Shown: positions 7,492 to 15,936, numbered from the stretch's first letter. The stretch is DNA of 35,970 bases from Stenotrophomonas sp. UBA7346 (GCA_002471015.1 DKPB01000050.1:1-35970); one strand, 5' to 3'. Notes: generated by a model not told the origin, from the letters alone. Made by a program: numbers and translations.

Positions 7492-7986
7492 ATGTCCCTG
7501 ATCGCCAATTTCGACACCTCCCGCGGCCTGATCAAGGTCGAGCTGTTCGCCGACAAGGCGCCGCTGACCGTGGCCAACTTCGTCAACCTGGTGAAGCATG
7601 GCTTCTATGACGGCCTGGCCTTCCACCGCGTGATTGCCGACTTCATGATCCAGGGCGGCTGCCCGGAAGGCTCCGGCCGCGGCGGCCCGGGCTACCGTTT
7701 CGAGGACGAGACCAAGAACGGCGTGCGCCACGAGCGCGGCGTGCTGTCCATGGCCAATGCCGGCCCGAACACCAATGGTAGCCAGTTCTTCATCACCCAC
7801 ATCAAGACCGACTGGCTGGACGGCAAGCACACCGTGTTCGGCAAGGTGCTGGAAGGCCTGGACGTGGTTGACGCCATCAAGCAGGGCGACGCCATCAACA
7901 AGATCACCCTGGAAGGCGATACCGACGCCGCGCTGGCTGCCAAGGCCGACCGCGTTGCCGAGTGGAACAAGATCCTCGCCGCCTGA
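7492..7986 (+). CDS. ppiB: Peptidyl-prolyl cis-trans isomerase, cyclophilin type (PpiB-like)
   Basis: A compact 164-residue cyclophilin with no signal peptide, so cytoplasmic. The conserved core is present: FHRVIADFMIQGG (active-site arginine and the FMIQGG strand), then MANAGPNTNGSQFFIT and the WLDGKHTVFGKVLEG segment. It catalyses cis-trans isomerisation of X-Pro bonds and helps protein folding. ATG 7492 has AAGGA upstream (CTAAGGATTCCC). It is divergent from typA, sharing a roughly 210-base intergenic region, and is followed by a clear terminator, so it is probably a single-gene transcript. Confidence 0.97.
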   Translation: MSLIANFDTSRGLIKVELFADKAPLTVANFVNLVKHGFYDGLAFHRVIADFMIQGGCPEGSGRGGPGYRFEDETKNGVRHERGVLSMANAGPNTNGSQFFITHIKTDWLDGKHTVFGKVLEGLDVVDAIKQGDAINKITLEGDTDAALAAKADRVAEWNKILAA

Positions 7987-7995
7987 TTGACCCCG

Positions 7996-8022
7996 ACGGC
8001 CACCTGAACAGGTGGCCGTTTC
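7996..8022 (+). terminator. Intrinsic terminator after ppiB
   Basis: ACGGCCACCT (7996-8005) pairs perfectly with AGGTGGCCGT (8010-8019) around GAAC, followed by TTCT. It lies 10 bases after the ppiB stop. Confidence 0.85.
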
Positions 8023-8098
8023 TGATTGCAGCCGGGTCGACGCGCCCGCGTCGGCGCGGCTTTACCCCCACAACCGCTTCTTAGCAGAGGAAACCCCC

Positions 8099-9085
8099 AT
8101 GAAAGCACCCGTTCGTGTTGCCGTAACCGGCGCTGCCGGCAATATCGGTTATGCACTGCTGTTCCGCATCGCCTCCGGCGAAATGCTGGGCAAGGACCAG
8201 CCGGTCATCCTGCAGCTGCTCGAAATCGACAATGAGAAGGCCCAGGCCGCCCTGCAGGGCGTGGTCATGGAACTGGAAGACTGTGCATTCCCGCTGCTGG
8301 CCGGCGTGGTGACCACCGCTGATCCGCTGGTGGCCTTCAAGGACGTCGACGTGGCCCTGCTGGTTGGCGCGCGCCCGCGCGGCCCCGGCATGGAGCGCAA
8401 GGACCTGCTGCTGGAAAACGCCAAGATCTTCACCGTGCAGGGCAAGGCCCTGAACGCCGTTGCCAAGCGTGACGTGAAGGTGCTGGTGGTCGGCAATCCG
8501 GCCAACACCAACGCCTACATCGCGATGAAGTCGGCGCCGGACCTGAATCCGCGCAACTTCACCGCCATGCTGCGTCTGGACCACAACCGCGCCCTGAGCC
8601 AGCTGGCTGCCAAGACCGGCAAGACCGTGGACAGCTTCGAGCACTTCACCGTGTGGGGCAACCACAGCCCGACCATGTACCCGGACTACCGCTTCGCCAC
8701 CACCGGCGGCGCCAAGGTGGCCGAGCTGATCAACGATCAGGAATGGAACGCCAACACCTTCATCCCGACCGTCGGCAAGCGTGGCGCGGCCATCATCGCC
8801 GCCCGTGGCCTGTCCTCGGCCGCGTCGGCAGCCAATGCCGCCATCGACCACGTGCATGACTGGGTGCTGGGCAGCAACGGCAAGTGGGTGACCATGGGCG
8901 TGCCGTCCGACGGCTCCTACGGCATTCCCGAAGGCGTGGTGTTCGGCTTCCCGGTAACCACCGAGAACGGCGAGTACACCATCGTCAAGGAACTGCCGAT
9001 CGACGACTTCTCCAAGAAGTACATCGACATCACCCTGGGCGAGCTGGAAGAAGAGCGCGCTGGCGTGGCCGATCTGCTGGGCTGA
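8099..9085 (+). CDS. mdh: Malate dehydrogenase
   Basis: Encodes 328 residues of the cytosolic-type MDH family common in xanthomonads. The NAD-binding loop GAAGNIG lies at 11-17. The mobile active-site loop RPRGPGMERKDLL carries the substrate-binding arginines, and the catalytic histidine is in WGNHSPTMYPD. The enzyme interconverts malate and oxaloacetate with NAD in the TCA cycle. ATG 8099 is chosen because of the strong GAGGAAA upstream and because the protein then begins MKAPVRVAVTGAAGNIG; the frame extends upstream across the ppiB terminator. The next gene, a GT2 glycosyltransferase, begins only 10 bases after the stop with no obvious terminator, so some readthrough is likely. Confidence 0.97.
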   Translation: MKAPVRVAVTGAAGNIGYALLFRIASGEMLGKDQPVILQLLEIDNEKAQAALQGVVMELEDCAFPLLAGVVTTADPLVAFKDVDVALLVGARPRGPGMERKDLLLENAKIFTVQGKALNAVAKRDVKVLVVGNPANTNAYIAMKSAPDLNPRNFTAMLRLDHNRALSQLAAKTGKTVDSFEHFTVWGNHSPTMYPDYRFATTGGAKVAELINDQEWNANTFIPTVGKRGAAIIAARGLSSAASAANAAIDHVHDWVLGSNGKWVTMGVPSDGSYGIPEGVVFGFPVTTENGEYTIVKELPIDDFSKKYIDITLGELEEERAGVADLLG

Positions 9086-9095
9086 GTTCGTCTCC

Positions 9096-10070
9096 ATGGC
9101 AGAAAATCGAGTTGCGAAGGCGAAGATCGCCGTTGTCATTCCGGCATACCGCGCGCGCGATTCGATCCTGGGAGTCATATCCCGGATCGATGACGGGGTG
9201 GACCTCGTCATCGTGGTTGATGATGCCTGCCCGGAGTCCACTGGACTCCGGGTCCAGGCCGAATGCACCGATCCTCGGGTACGGGTCATTTTCAATGAGC
9301 GCAACCAGGGTGTAGGTGGTGCGATGGTTGCCGGCTACCGCAGCGCCTTGGAGCTGGGAGCTGAGATCTGCCTGAAACTGGATGCGGACGGCCAGATGGA
9401 CCCTGCGCTGATCCCGGAGTTCCTGGCCCCGATCCTGGCCAATGAGGCCGATTACACCAAGGGCAACCGTTTTTTCCATGTCCGTGATGTGGCGTCGATG
9501 CCGCTGGTGAGGTTGCTGGGAAATGCGGCGTTGTCCTTTCTGTGCAAGCTGTCCAGCGGTTACTGGCACATTTTCGATCCAACCAATGGCTACACTGCGA
9601 TCCATGCCGATTGCCTGCGCGAAGTAGAGTTGGACAAGCTCGAGAAGCGCTACTTTTTCGAGAGCGACCTGTTGTTCCGGCTGCACCTGGTGGATGCGGT
9701 GGTGGTGGATGTGCCTATTCGTGCGGTCTACGGTGACGAACGATCCAGCTTGAATCCCCTGCGTGAGATCCCGCGGTTCGCGCGTTCGCACGCACGCAAT
9801 TTCCTGAAACGCATTTTCTACGAGTATTTCCTGCGCGATTTCAGCTTGGCATCAGTACAGCTGGTGGGTGGGATGTCATTGATAACCTTCGCGCTTGTCC
9901 ATGGTGGTTGGACCTGGTACCACAACTTCATGCGTGGGGTAGCATCGCCAACCGGTACGGTGGCAGTGGTGAGCATCGCGGCCATCGTTGGTTTCGTCCT
10001 GCTGCAGGGCTTCTTTGCCTTCGATTACAGCCGGATTCCGCGCCGGGCCCTGCACCGCTTTAAACGTTGA
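9096..10070 (+). CDS. Family 2 glycosyltransferase, polyprenyl-phosphate type, with C-terminal membrane helices
   Basis: A 324-residue protein with an N-terminal GT-A domain (about 8-235): KIAVVIPAYRA, nucleotide-binding VVDD (40-43), the NQGVGGAMVAGY stretch and the DADGQMD metal-binding motif (96-102). Two membrane helices follow (about 252-273 and 287-310) and a basic tail. This architecture resembles DPM1/ArnC/GtrB enzymes, which transfer a sugar from a nucleotide donor to polyprenyl phosphate at the inner membrane. Its neighbour is a multi-membrane GT-C enzyme that would use such a lipid-linked sugar. The sugar cannot be read from sequence. Base composition looks less GC-rich than mdh, a possible sign of later acquisition. 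Its ribosome-binding site is weak. Confidence 0.9.
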   Translation: MAENRVAKAKIAVVIPAYRARDSILGVISRIDDGVDLVIVVDDACPESTGLRVQAECTDPRVRVIFNERNQGVGGAMVAGYRSALELGAEICLKLDADGQMDPALIPEFLAPILANEADYTKGNRFFHVRDVASMPLVRLLGNAALSFLCKLSSGYWHIFDPTNGYTAIHADCLREVELDKLEKRYFFESDLLFRLHLVDAVVVDVPIRAVYGDERSSLNPLREIPRFARSHARNFLKRIFYEYFLRDFSLASVQLVGGMSLITFALVHGGWTWYHNFMRGVASPTGTVAVVSIAAIVGFVLLQGFFAFDYSRIPRRALHRFKR

Positions 10071-10121
10071 TCCGATCGGCAAGCATTGCCGACGTCTGTC
10101 GCAGGTTGGGAGACCCGGGAC

Positions 10122-11816
10122 GTGTTGAAACTGAAATTGGAAGCGCCTTTTGCGGTTCTGGCGATGGCGTTCTACGCCTTGTTGGGCATCTACTTCTTCA
10201 CCGGTCTGTACTGCAGCGACGACACCCGCTACATGATCGGTGCGATCAAGGTTGCGCTGGGCGAACCCATCTCGGTGGCCTCGCTGGCCGAACGGCGCGC
10301 GATGTTCTTGCTGCCGGGTTCATTGCTGTATCAGGCAGGTCGCAGCCTGGAGTGGATGATCGTTCCTTACACCGCTCTTTTCGTAGTGCTGGGGTTGGCA
10401 GGTTATTGCCTGGCAAGGCAGTTTCTGGGGCGCACGGCCGCGGTCGCCAGTGCGGCGCTGGCGGCAGCCCAGCCCGTATTCTTCCTGTATGCCGGCGCGA
10501 TGCTGCCCGATCTTTCCTCCACGCTGTTCCTGATGGTTGGGCTGTTGTATCTGTGTCTGTGGATGAAAGCCGTGTCCACCGCGCAGCATCGTTCGGCGGG
10601 CTATGCATTGCTGCTGGGCATGGCAATGGCAATGTCCTTCACGATCAAGGAAAGTGGAATCGTCCTGATGCCGGTCGTTGCCGGGATGATGATTGCCGCA
10701 GGCGCCAAGGCCGGCGCCGCTCGTCTGCTGCGGGATGTGCTTGTAGCCAGCAGCGGTTTTCTGTTGCTGCTGGCGCTGGAGGCACTGTTGTTCCGGAGCG
10801 TTGCTGGCCAATGGTATTCCAGTGTCGGCAGTCTGCTGGTCCCGCACGATCTGGCCGGATTCGTTGAAGCGCAGGGCCATGGCGTGCTTGATCGCCTGCA
10901 CACCCTCAGGCTTGAACTGGGTACCCATACGACGCTGCTGTTCACTCTGGCCGGCATGTCGTCGTTGCACCTGGTGGCGCGCTGGTGGCGGGGGAAGATG
11001 TCCCGCGCCGAGGCGCTGACCTGGACGGCACTCGTGGCTTTCTGGTTGTGGCCACTGCTGTATTTCACCTTTGGCTCGGCCTCGCTCAAGACCTATCTGC
11101 TGCCGGTGATGCAGCAGCGCTACTACGCGCCCTCCGTCCTCCCGGCGGCCATTCTTGCCATCCATCTCGGGGTAAGCCTGATCAGATACGTACGTCTGAT
11201 CATGCCGGCCTGGGTGCCGGCAATGGTATTGGGCGTGACCTTGGTATGTCTGCTCAGTGCGCCTTATCTCCTTCGGCGGGATCGTGGCTTGATCTATGGC
11301 GCGCAGGCCAAGGAGGCATTCATCCAGGCGCGCAATGATGCCCGCAAGCGCTATCCGGGTATTCCTTTCCGCGATGTGCAGAGCGGTTGGACGACCGACC
11401 TCAATCGATGTCGTGCGCTGTTGATGCCGCTGCGTGAGGATGGCAGCAACCGTTTGCTTGAAGCTCTTGACGCTGGCAGGGACAAGGCGGGGAAGGATTT
11501 CGGCTACCAGCCAATTACTTCCGCAAGCCTGCCGGTTCTCGTAGCCGGGCACGGCGCCTACATGGGTTCGCCCAGCCAGTTTCATTGGGTGGCAGACCTG
11601 CAGCGAGGGGTTGCTGCAGGGGAGTTCAAGGTCACCCTGGTGGGGAGATATGGCCGAGTGAAGCGGCAGATGCTGCGTGGCAAGTTGTGGATGCCACGAA
11701 CAGCTGCAGTGGATGTTGCAGAGGCTGAAAGTCTACCGCTGGATGCGGAGGAGGCGCCGGCGCCCTTGGATCTCCAGGAGGTGAAGATGTACCTGATCGA
11801 GACCGCGCGACGCTGA
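10122..11816 (+). CDS. GT-C (ArnT/PMT-like, GT39-type) membrane glycosyltransferase
   Basis: A roughly 564-residue polytopic protein with about ten hydrophobic segments in the first 400 residues and a soluble C-terminal region. Just after the first helix is YCSDDTRYMIGAIK, with adjacent aspartates D33-D34 placed like the catalytic acidic residues of the PMT/ArnT superfamily. Such enzymes move a sugar from a polyprenyl-phosphate donor to lipid A, protein or glycan on the periplasmic side. The gene starts about 50 bases after the GT2 gene, which probably makes the donor. GTG 10122 is chosen because GGGAGA precedes it at good spacing; a TTG at 10086 lacks one. The acceptor is unknown. A clear terminator follows. 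Confidence 0.78.
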   Translation: MLKLKLEAPFAVLAMAFYALLGIYFFTGLYCSDDTRYMIGAIKVALGEPISVASLAERRAMFLLPGSLLYQAGRSLEWMIVPYTALFVVLGLAGYCLARQFLGRTAAVASAALAAAQPVFFLYAGAMLPDLSSTLFLMVGLLYLCLWMKAVSTAQHRSAGYALLLGMAMAMSFTIKESGIVLMPVVAGMMIAAGAKAGAARLLRDVLVASSGFLLLLALEALLFRSVAGQWYSSVGSLLVPHDLAGFVEAQGHGVLDRLHTLRLELGTHTTLLFTLAGMSSLHLVARWWRGKMSRAEALTWTALVAFWLWPLLYFTFGSASLKTYLLPVMQQRYYAPSVLPAAILAIHLGVSLIRYVRLIMPAWVPAMVLGVTLVCLLSAPYLLRRDRGLIYGAQAKEAFIQARNDARKRYPGIPFRDVQSGWTTDLNRCRALLMPLREDGSNRLLEALDAGRDKAGKDFGYQPITSASLPVLVAGHGAYMGSPSQFHWVADLQRGVAAGEFKVTLVGRYGRVKRQMLRGKLWMPRTAAVDVAEAESLPLDAEEAPAPLDLQEVKMYLIETARR

Positions 11817-11855
11817 TCCGATGCATGTTCTTCACTTTGTTCAGTGCCAACTAGG

Positions 11856-11880
11856 AACGCCGGGCTTGCCCGGCGTTTCT
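11856..11880 (+). terminator. Intrinsic terminator of the mdh-glycosyltransferase unit
   Basis: AACGCCGGG (11856-11864) pairs with CCCGGCGTT (11869-11877) around CTTG, followed by TTTCTGTCTT. It lies 39 bases after the GT-C stop. Confidence 0.85.
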
Positions 11881-11898
11881 GTCTTCTGCCTAGGTACA

Positions 11899-12338
11899 TC
11901 ACTGGCGCCGCTGAAGTGACGGAGGAATCCGGGCTCCCTGGCTGTTGAAGTATGCCCCTGGTTGCCGGGAGCCTTCCATGCCCAGGTGGGTGGGGTCGAA
12001 GTGGATCGGTTTGCCGTTCAGATAGGCAGAGCAGATGCGCTGCCGGCACAGCAGGTCATGGATGCCCAGATAACACGGTTCCTCAACACCCCGCGACCAT
12101 AGGTGCAGCACAGGAAACTGATTGCTGTCTGTAGCAACGTAACCCGTATCCGGGCGTAGCCAGAAATAGACGTTGGCTAGCAAAACGGCACTCCAGCCGG
12201 CCGGGGCCGTCAGTTGTTTCAGGTCGGCGGGCAGCATCAACAGCCCGCCGCGAGGCTTGCCAACACGACGACAAAATATGCAGGTGCGATGCGAAGGATG
12301 CGCCGCAGGTAGAAGTTGGCGAATGAGAAGCGCGATTC
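11899..12338 (-). pseudogene. Remnant of an OafA-type acyltransferase (Acyltransferase_3 plus SGNH domain)
   Basis: Three pieces of one family are visible in order on the minus strand. Residues ESRFSFANFYLRRILRIAPAYF then VVVLASLAAGC (12338 to 12240) match the region after the first helices of OafA/YrhL acyltransferases. The frame then stops, and the match continues in another frame as LPADLKQ, LLANVYFWLRPDTGYVATDSNQF and LHLWSRGVEEPCYL, where intact members read LHLWSLGVEEQFYL. Directly after, at about 12067, the sequence jumps to LLCRQRICSAYLNGKPIHFD and PTHLGMEGSR, which looks like the extreme C-terminus of the SGNH domain. So there is a one-base frameshift near 12238-12245, an internal deletion of several hundred codons, and no N-terminus. 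Intact members O-acylate surface glycans. The region is visibly less GC-rich than its surroundings. Confidence 0.82.
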
Positions 12339-12455
12339 AGCCCGCGCCCGGCAGCCAGGGCAAGGCAAGTACAGCGGGCATGCGGTCTCCAGGTGACTGG
12401 CGTATTCTGCTTCGCTGCTACCTGCAGCCTGCTTGCGGGTTATCTTGGATGGTGA

Positions 12456-13073
12456 ATGGACCATTTTTTGCATTTTGTTGATCAGTCGCTGCTGGTGGCG
12501 GAAAAGCCGCCCGGGCTGTTGTCTGTACCCGGGCGGTTGGAGCAGAACAAGGACTGTCTGGTCACGCGTCTGCAACAGCAGTATCCGGATGTCATGACGG
12601 TGCATCGTCTGGATCAGGTGACCTCGGGCCTGATGCTGTATGCGCGAGGCAAGGCGATGCAGATTGCCTTGTCCAAGCAGTTTGAGCAGCGGCAGGTCAG
12701 CAAACGCTATGAAGCGTTGGTGCAAGGATTGGTTGAAGGTGAATCCGGCGAGATTGATCTGCCGCTGATCTGTGATTGGCCTAACCGGCCAAAGCAGATG
12801 GTGAGCTTTGAACTGGGTAAGCCGTCGCTGACGCGTTGGCGGGTGCTGGCGCGCGATGCTGCTGCGCAGACCACCCGGGTTGAACTGGAGCCGGTGACCG
12901 GGCGCAGCCATCAGTTGCGGCTGCACCTGGCCAGTATTGGTCATCCGATCGTGGGCGACGTGATGTATGACGCGCAGCCCGCGGCGCGGGTTTGCCTGCA
13001 TGCGCGGCGTTTGGGGTTTACGCATCCGCTGAGTGGGGTGGCTTTGGAGTTTGTCTCTGAGTGCCCGTTTTGA
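12456..13073 (+). CDS. rluA: RluA-family RNA pseudouridine synthase
   Basis: A 205-residue protein without an S4 domain, the size of E. coli RluA. The catalytic motif HRLDQVTSGLMLYA contains the essential aspartate, and VTGRSHQLRLHLASIGHPIVGD is the conserved C-terminal motif of the family. RluA modifies 23S rRNA U746 and tRNA U32; substrate identity here is assumed from size and domain content. The start is the ATG at 12456, preceded by GGTGA. It begins about 115 bases beyond the last recognisable acyltransferase residue, so decay of that gene has not touched it. The name is a family-level call. Confidence 0.85.
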   Translation: MDHFLHFVDQSLLVAEKPPGLLSVPGRLEQNKDCLVTRLQQQYPDVMTVHRLDQVTSGLMLYARGKAMQIALSKQFEQRQVSKRYEALVQGLVEGESGEIDLPLICDWPNRPKQMVSFELGKPSLTRWRVLARDAAAQTTRVELEPVTGRSHQLRLHLASIGHPIVGDVMYDAQPAARVCLHARRLGFTHPLSGVALEFVSECPF

Positions 13074-13084
13074 AGCGAGAAGCT

Positions 13085-13192
13085 GCCCTCACTCCCTCGC
13101 CCCGTAACGGGACAGGGGCTAGTGCACTGGCAGCCGACGCATTGCTGGCCCCTCTCCCGCGCGCGGGAGAGGGGTTGGGGTGAGGGCAAGCG
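13085..13192. repeat. GC-rich intergenic palindromic repeat
   Basis: The segment starts with CCCTCACTCCCTCGCCCC and ends with GAGAGGGGTTGGGGTGAGGG, so its ends are partly inverted. Inside, 13149-13174 is a perfect 26-base palindrome centred on CGCGCG. Similar CCCCTCTCCC-type repeats occur between genes in many proteobacteria. No coding potential is evident. Confidence 0.7.
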
Positions 13193-13254
13193 CCTGGCAC
13201 GCAGTCTCAGCTAAAAGGCGGCCCTTGGTCCTCAATTTTCCGCCCCCGCGCCTT

Positions 13255-13268
13255 TGGTCTTAAGACCA
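13255..13268. promoter_or_regulatory. 14-bp perfect palindrome upstream of prpE (candidate operator)
   Basis: TGGTCTTAAGACCA is its own reverse complement and ends 71 bases before the prpE start. A second TTGGTC half-site lies 29 bases upstream (13225-13230), about three helical turns. The size and symmetry suit a dimeric repressor; which one is not known. Confidence 0.5.
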
Positions 13269-13339
13269 TCGTCGCAAAGAGCGCACCCCATGCTCCGGAC
13301 TATGCTCGGCACACAACCAGGCAGTTACCGGAGGGTGTC

Positions 13340-15220
13340 GTGCAGTACGAGCAGATCTACCGCCGTTCCATTGAAGAGCCGGAAGCTTTCTGGGCCGAAG
13401 AGGCCAAGGCCATTCATTGGCACCGCCCGCCGCAGCAGATCCTGGATTACAGCAATCCGCCGTTCCGTCGCTGGTTCGTCGGCGGCGAAACCAACCTCTG
13501 CTACAACGCAGTGGACCGGCACCTGGCCGAGCGCGCCGAGCAGCTGGCGCTCGTGGCCATTTCCACCGAAACCAACGTCACCCGCGAACTGACATACCGC
13601 GATCTGTACCGCGAAGTGAATGCCTTCGCCGCGGTGCTGCTCAAGCTCGATGTCGGCCGCGGTGATCGCGTGGTCATCTATATGCCGAACATGGCCGAGG
13701 CGGTGTTTGCGATGCTGGCCTGCGCGCGCATCGGTGCGGTGCACTCGGTGGTGTTTGGCGGCTTTGCCGCGCACAACCTGGCGCTGCGCATCGACGACGC
13801 GCAGCCCAAGCTGCTGATCGCCGCCGATGCCGGTATGCGCGGCGGCAAGGTGATTCCGTACAAGGCCATGGTGGACGCGGCCTGTGCCGAGGCCAGCACG
13901 CCGCCGCCGAAGGTGCTGATCGTCTCGCGCGGGCTGGATGCAGCCGAGCCGCGCATCGCCGGGCGCGACGAAGACTATGCGCAGCTACGCGCGCAGGTCG
14001 GTGATGTCGAGGTGCCGGTGCAATGGCTGGAGTCCAATGAGCCCAGCTACCTGCTGTATACCTCGGGCACCACCGGCAAGCCCAAGGGCGTGCAGCGCGA
14101 TGTGGGCGGCTATGCGGTGGCAATGGCGCAGTCGATGCGCACGGTGTTCGACTGCGCGCCGGGGCAGGTGATGTTCTCCACCTCCGATGTAGGCTGGGCG
14201 GTGGGCCATTCCTACAACGTCTATGGGCCACTGATTGGTGGCTGCACCTCGCTGTTATACGAAGGCCTGCCAACCAATCCCGATGCCGGCATCTGGTGGG
14301 CGCTGTGCGAGCAGTACGGGGTGCGCACCATGTTTTCTTCGCCCACCGCGATACGTGTGCTGAAGAAGCACGACGTGGACTTCATCGACCGTCACGATCT
14401 GTCCGAGCTGAGATACCTGTTCCTGGCCGGTGAGCCGCTGGACGAGCCCACCGCGCAGTGGATAAGCGGCGCGCTGCACAAACCCGTCATCGACAACTAT
14501 TGGCAGACCGAAACCGGTTGGCCGGCATTGACCTTGCTGCCAGGCCTGGAAATGAAGTCGGTCAAATTCGGTTCGCCCGGCTTCCCCAACCTGGGGTACC
14601 GGATGAAGGTGATCGATGAGCAGACCGGCGCTGAAGTGCCGGCCGGGCAGAAGGGCGTGCTGGTGATCCAGCCGCCGTTGCCGCCGGGCTGCATGAGCAC
14701 GGTCTGGAACGATGACGAACGCTTCCTGAAAAGCTATTTCAGCCACTTCAATGAATTGCTGTACAGCTCGCTGGACTGGGCCATCCGCGATGACGATGGC
14801 TATACCTTCATCCTCGGCCGCACCGATGACGTGATCAATGTGGCCGGGCACCGCCTGGGCACGCGTGAGATCGAGGAGGCCATCTCCTCGCATCCGCGGG
14901 TTGCCGAGGCCGCGGTGATTGGCGTGCACGACGAGTTGAAGGGGCAGGTGCCGCTGGTGTTTGTCACCCTGAAACAGGCCCGTGCGGACGATGACGCGGC
15001 CCGGCTGGCGGCGGAGATGGTGCAGCAGGTCACCGCCTCCCTGGGCGCGGTGTCGCGCCCGGCGCAGGTGCATATTGTCAACGCGCTTCCCAAGACCCGT
15101 TCCGGTAAGCTGCTGAGGCGTTCACTGCAGGCATTGGCGGAACGGCGTGATCCGGGCGATCTGTCGACACTCGACGACCCGGGCGCACTGGAGGAAATCC
15201 GCCGCGCGCTGGGGAAATAG
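13340..15220 (+). CDS. prpE: Propionate--CoA ligase (acyl-CoA synthetase, PrpE type)
   Basis: A 626-residue member of the acetyl/propionyl-CoA synthetase branch of the adenylate-forming enzymes. The N-terminus YEQIYRRSIEEPEAFWAEEA is typical. The ATP-binding loop TSGTTGKPKG is at 241-250, the A5 motif is NYWQTETGWP, the A7-A8 region is GRTDDVINVAGHRLGTREIE, and the catalytic lysine is K590 in RSGKLL. It activates propionate (possibly also acetate or acrylate) to the CoA thioester through an acyl-adenylate. The start is GTG 13340 with CCGGAGG upstream. No methylcitrate-cycle genes are adjacent. The conserved lysine is a usual acetylation site, so post-translational control is possible. Confidence 0.92.
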   Translation: MQYEQIYRRSIEEPEAFWAEEAKAIHWHRPPQQILDYSNPPFRRWFVGGETNLCYNAVDRHLAERAEQLALVAISTETNVTRELTYRDLYREVNAFAAVLLKLDVGRGDRVVIYMPNMAEAVFAMLACARIGAVHSVVFGGFAAHNLALRIDDAQPKLLIAADAGMRGGKVIPYKAMVDAACAEASTPPPKVLIVSRGLDAAEPRIAGRDEDYAQLRAQVGDVEVPVQWLESNEPSYLLYTSGTTGKPKGVQRDVGGYAVAMAQSMRTVFDCAPGQVMFSTSDVGWAVGHSYNVYGPLIGGCTSLLYEGLPTNPDAGIWWALCEQYGVRTMFSSPTAIRVLKKHDVDFIDRHDLSELRYLFLAGEPLDEPTAQWISGALHKPVIDNYWQTETGWPALTLLPGLEMKSVKFGSPGFPNLGYRMKVIDEQTGAEVPAGQKGVLVIQPPLPPGCMSTVWNDDERFLKSYFSHFNELLYSSLDWAIRDDDGYTFILGRTDDVINVAGHRLGTREIEEAISSHPRVAEAAVIGVHDELKGQVPLVFVTLKQARADDDAARLAAEMVQQVTASLGAVSRPAQVHIVNALPKTRSGKLLRRSLQALAERRDPGDLSTLDDPGALEEIRRALGK

Positions 15221-15361
15221 TGCGCTACCAGGCCATCGGCCGGGAGTGCGGTGGTGGTCGCAAGGGGGGCGGCAGGGACGCGGATGAAGTTGTCCATGCC
15301 GGGGCGGGGGCCCCGGCGATCCGCGCCAGGCCGTATTGCGATGCACAAGAATGGAGGGGGA

Positions 15362-15841
15362 ATGGCATTCATCTATGCCAAGACGGCCGCTGGCCGCCTG
15401 GAGATCGAGAACCGTGGTCTGAAGCTGGCACCTGCGTTGCGCTCGGTGCTGCTGTTGGTGGACGGGCAGCGCGATGCACGCGAACTGGAGCAGATGGCAC
15501 AGGGGTTGCGCGCGCCGGAGGATGTGCTGGCGCAGCTGCAGGCATTGCAGCTGATCGAAGTCGTCGGCGGAAGCGCCGACAAGGCACCGGTGCTGCCCGT
15601 GACCACCCAGTTGGGTGATGATCCACTGCGCTACCAGCAGCTGCGCGACTGGATGGCCGAATCGGTGCGCAAGCATCTGGGCCTGAAGGGCTACCTGATC
15701 CAGCTCAAGATCGATCGCAGCAAGACTGCCGTGGGGCTTGAGCAGTTGTGGCCGGAGCTGGCCACGGCATTGGGCAAGGCCAAGAGTCCTGCATTTGCCA
15801 GCCGCTGGCTGGAGGAAACCCGGGCGCTCGTGCAGGCCTGA
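15362..15841 (+). CDS. Hypothetical protein with a winged-helix-like N-terminal domain
   Basis: A 159-residue protein that I cannot name. The N-terminal 65 residues (IYAKTAAGRLEIENRGLKLA, then ALRSVLLLVDGQRDARELEQ) resemble a small winged-helix-like domain found at the start of several uncharacterised beta- and gammaproteobacterial proteins. The C-terminal half (about 85-155) is helical with RDWMAESVRKHLGLKGYLIQ and ends in ETRALVQA. No signal peptide, membrane segment or cysteine is evident, so it is probably cytoplasmic. The ATG at 15362 directly follows GGAGGGGGA; a frame from 15341 or 15251 is possible. It lies between prpE and the SUFU gene, all on the same strand. Confidence 0.75.
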   Translation: MAFIYAKTAAGRLEIENRGLKLAPALRSVLLLVDGQRDARELEQMAQGLRAPEDVLAQLQALQLIEVVGGSADKAPVLPVTTQLGDDPLRYQQLRDWMAESVRKHLGLKGYLIQLKIDRSKTAVGLEQLWPELATALGKAKSPAFASRWLEETRALVQA

Positions 15842-15936
15842 GCACAGTCCAGGTACCGTTGCGATGATGCCGCGCAATGCGCTGAAGGATGTTGCGCGGG
15901 CACTATCATGCAGCTTGTTTTTTCAGGAGTGCCGGC

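Noticed and set aside
8081..9304. 407-codon minus-strand frame opposite mdh
   Set aside because: Shadow of mdh codon bias; no domain features.
12339..13025. N-terminal part of a 262-codon minus-strand frame opposite rluA
   Set aside because: Only its last 33 codons match a protein family (acyltransferase remnant); the rest is antisense to rluA and is coincidental.
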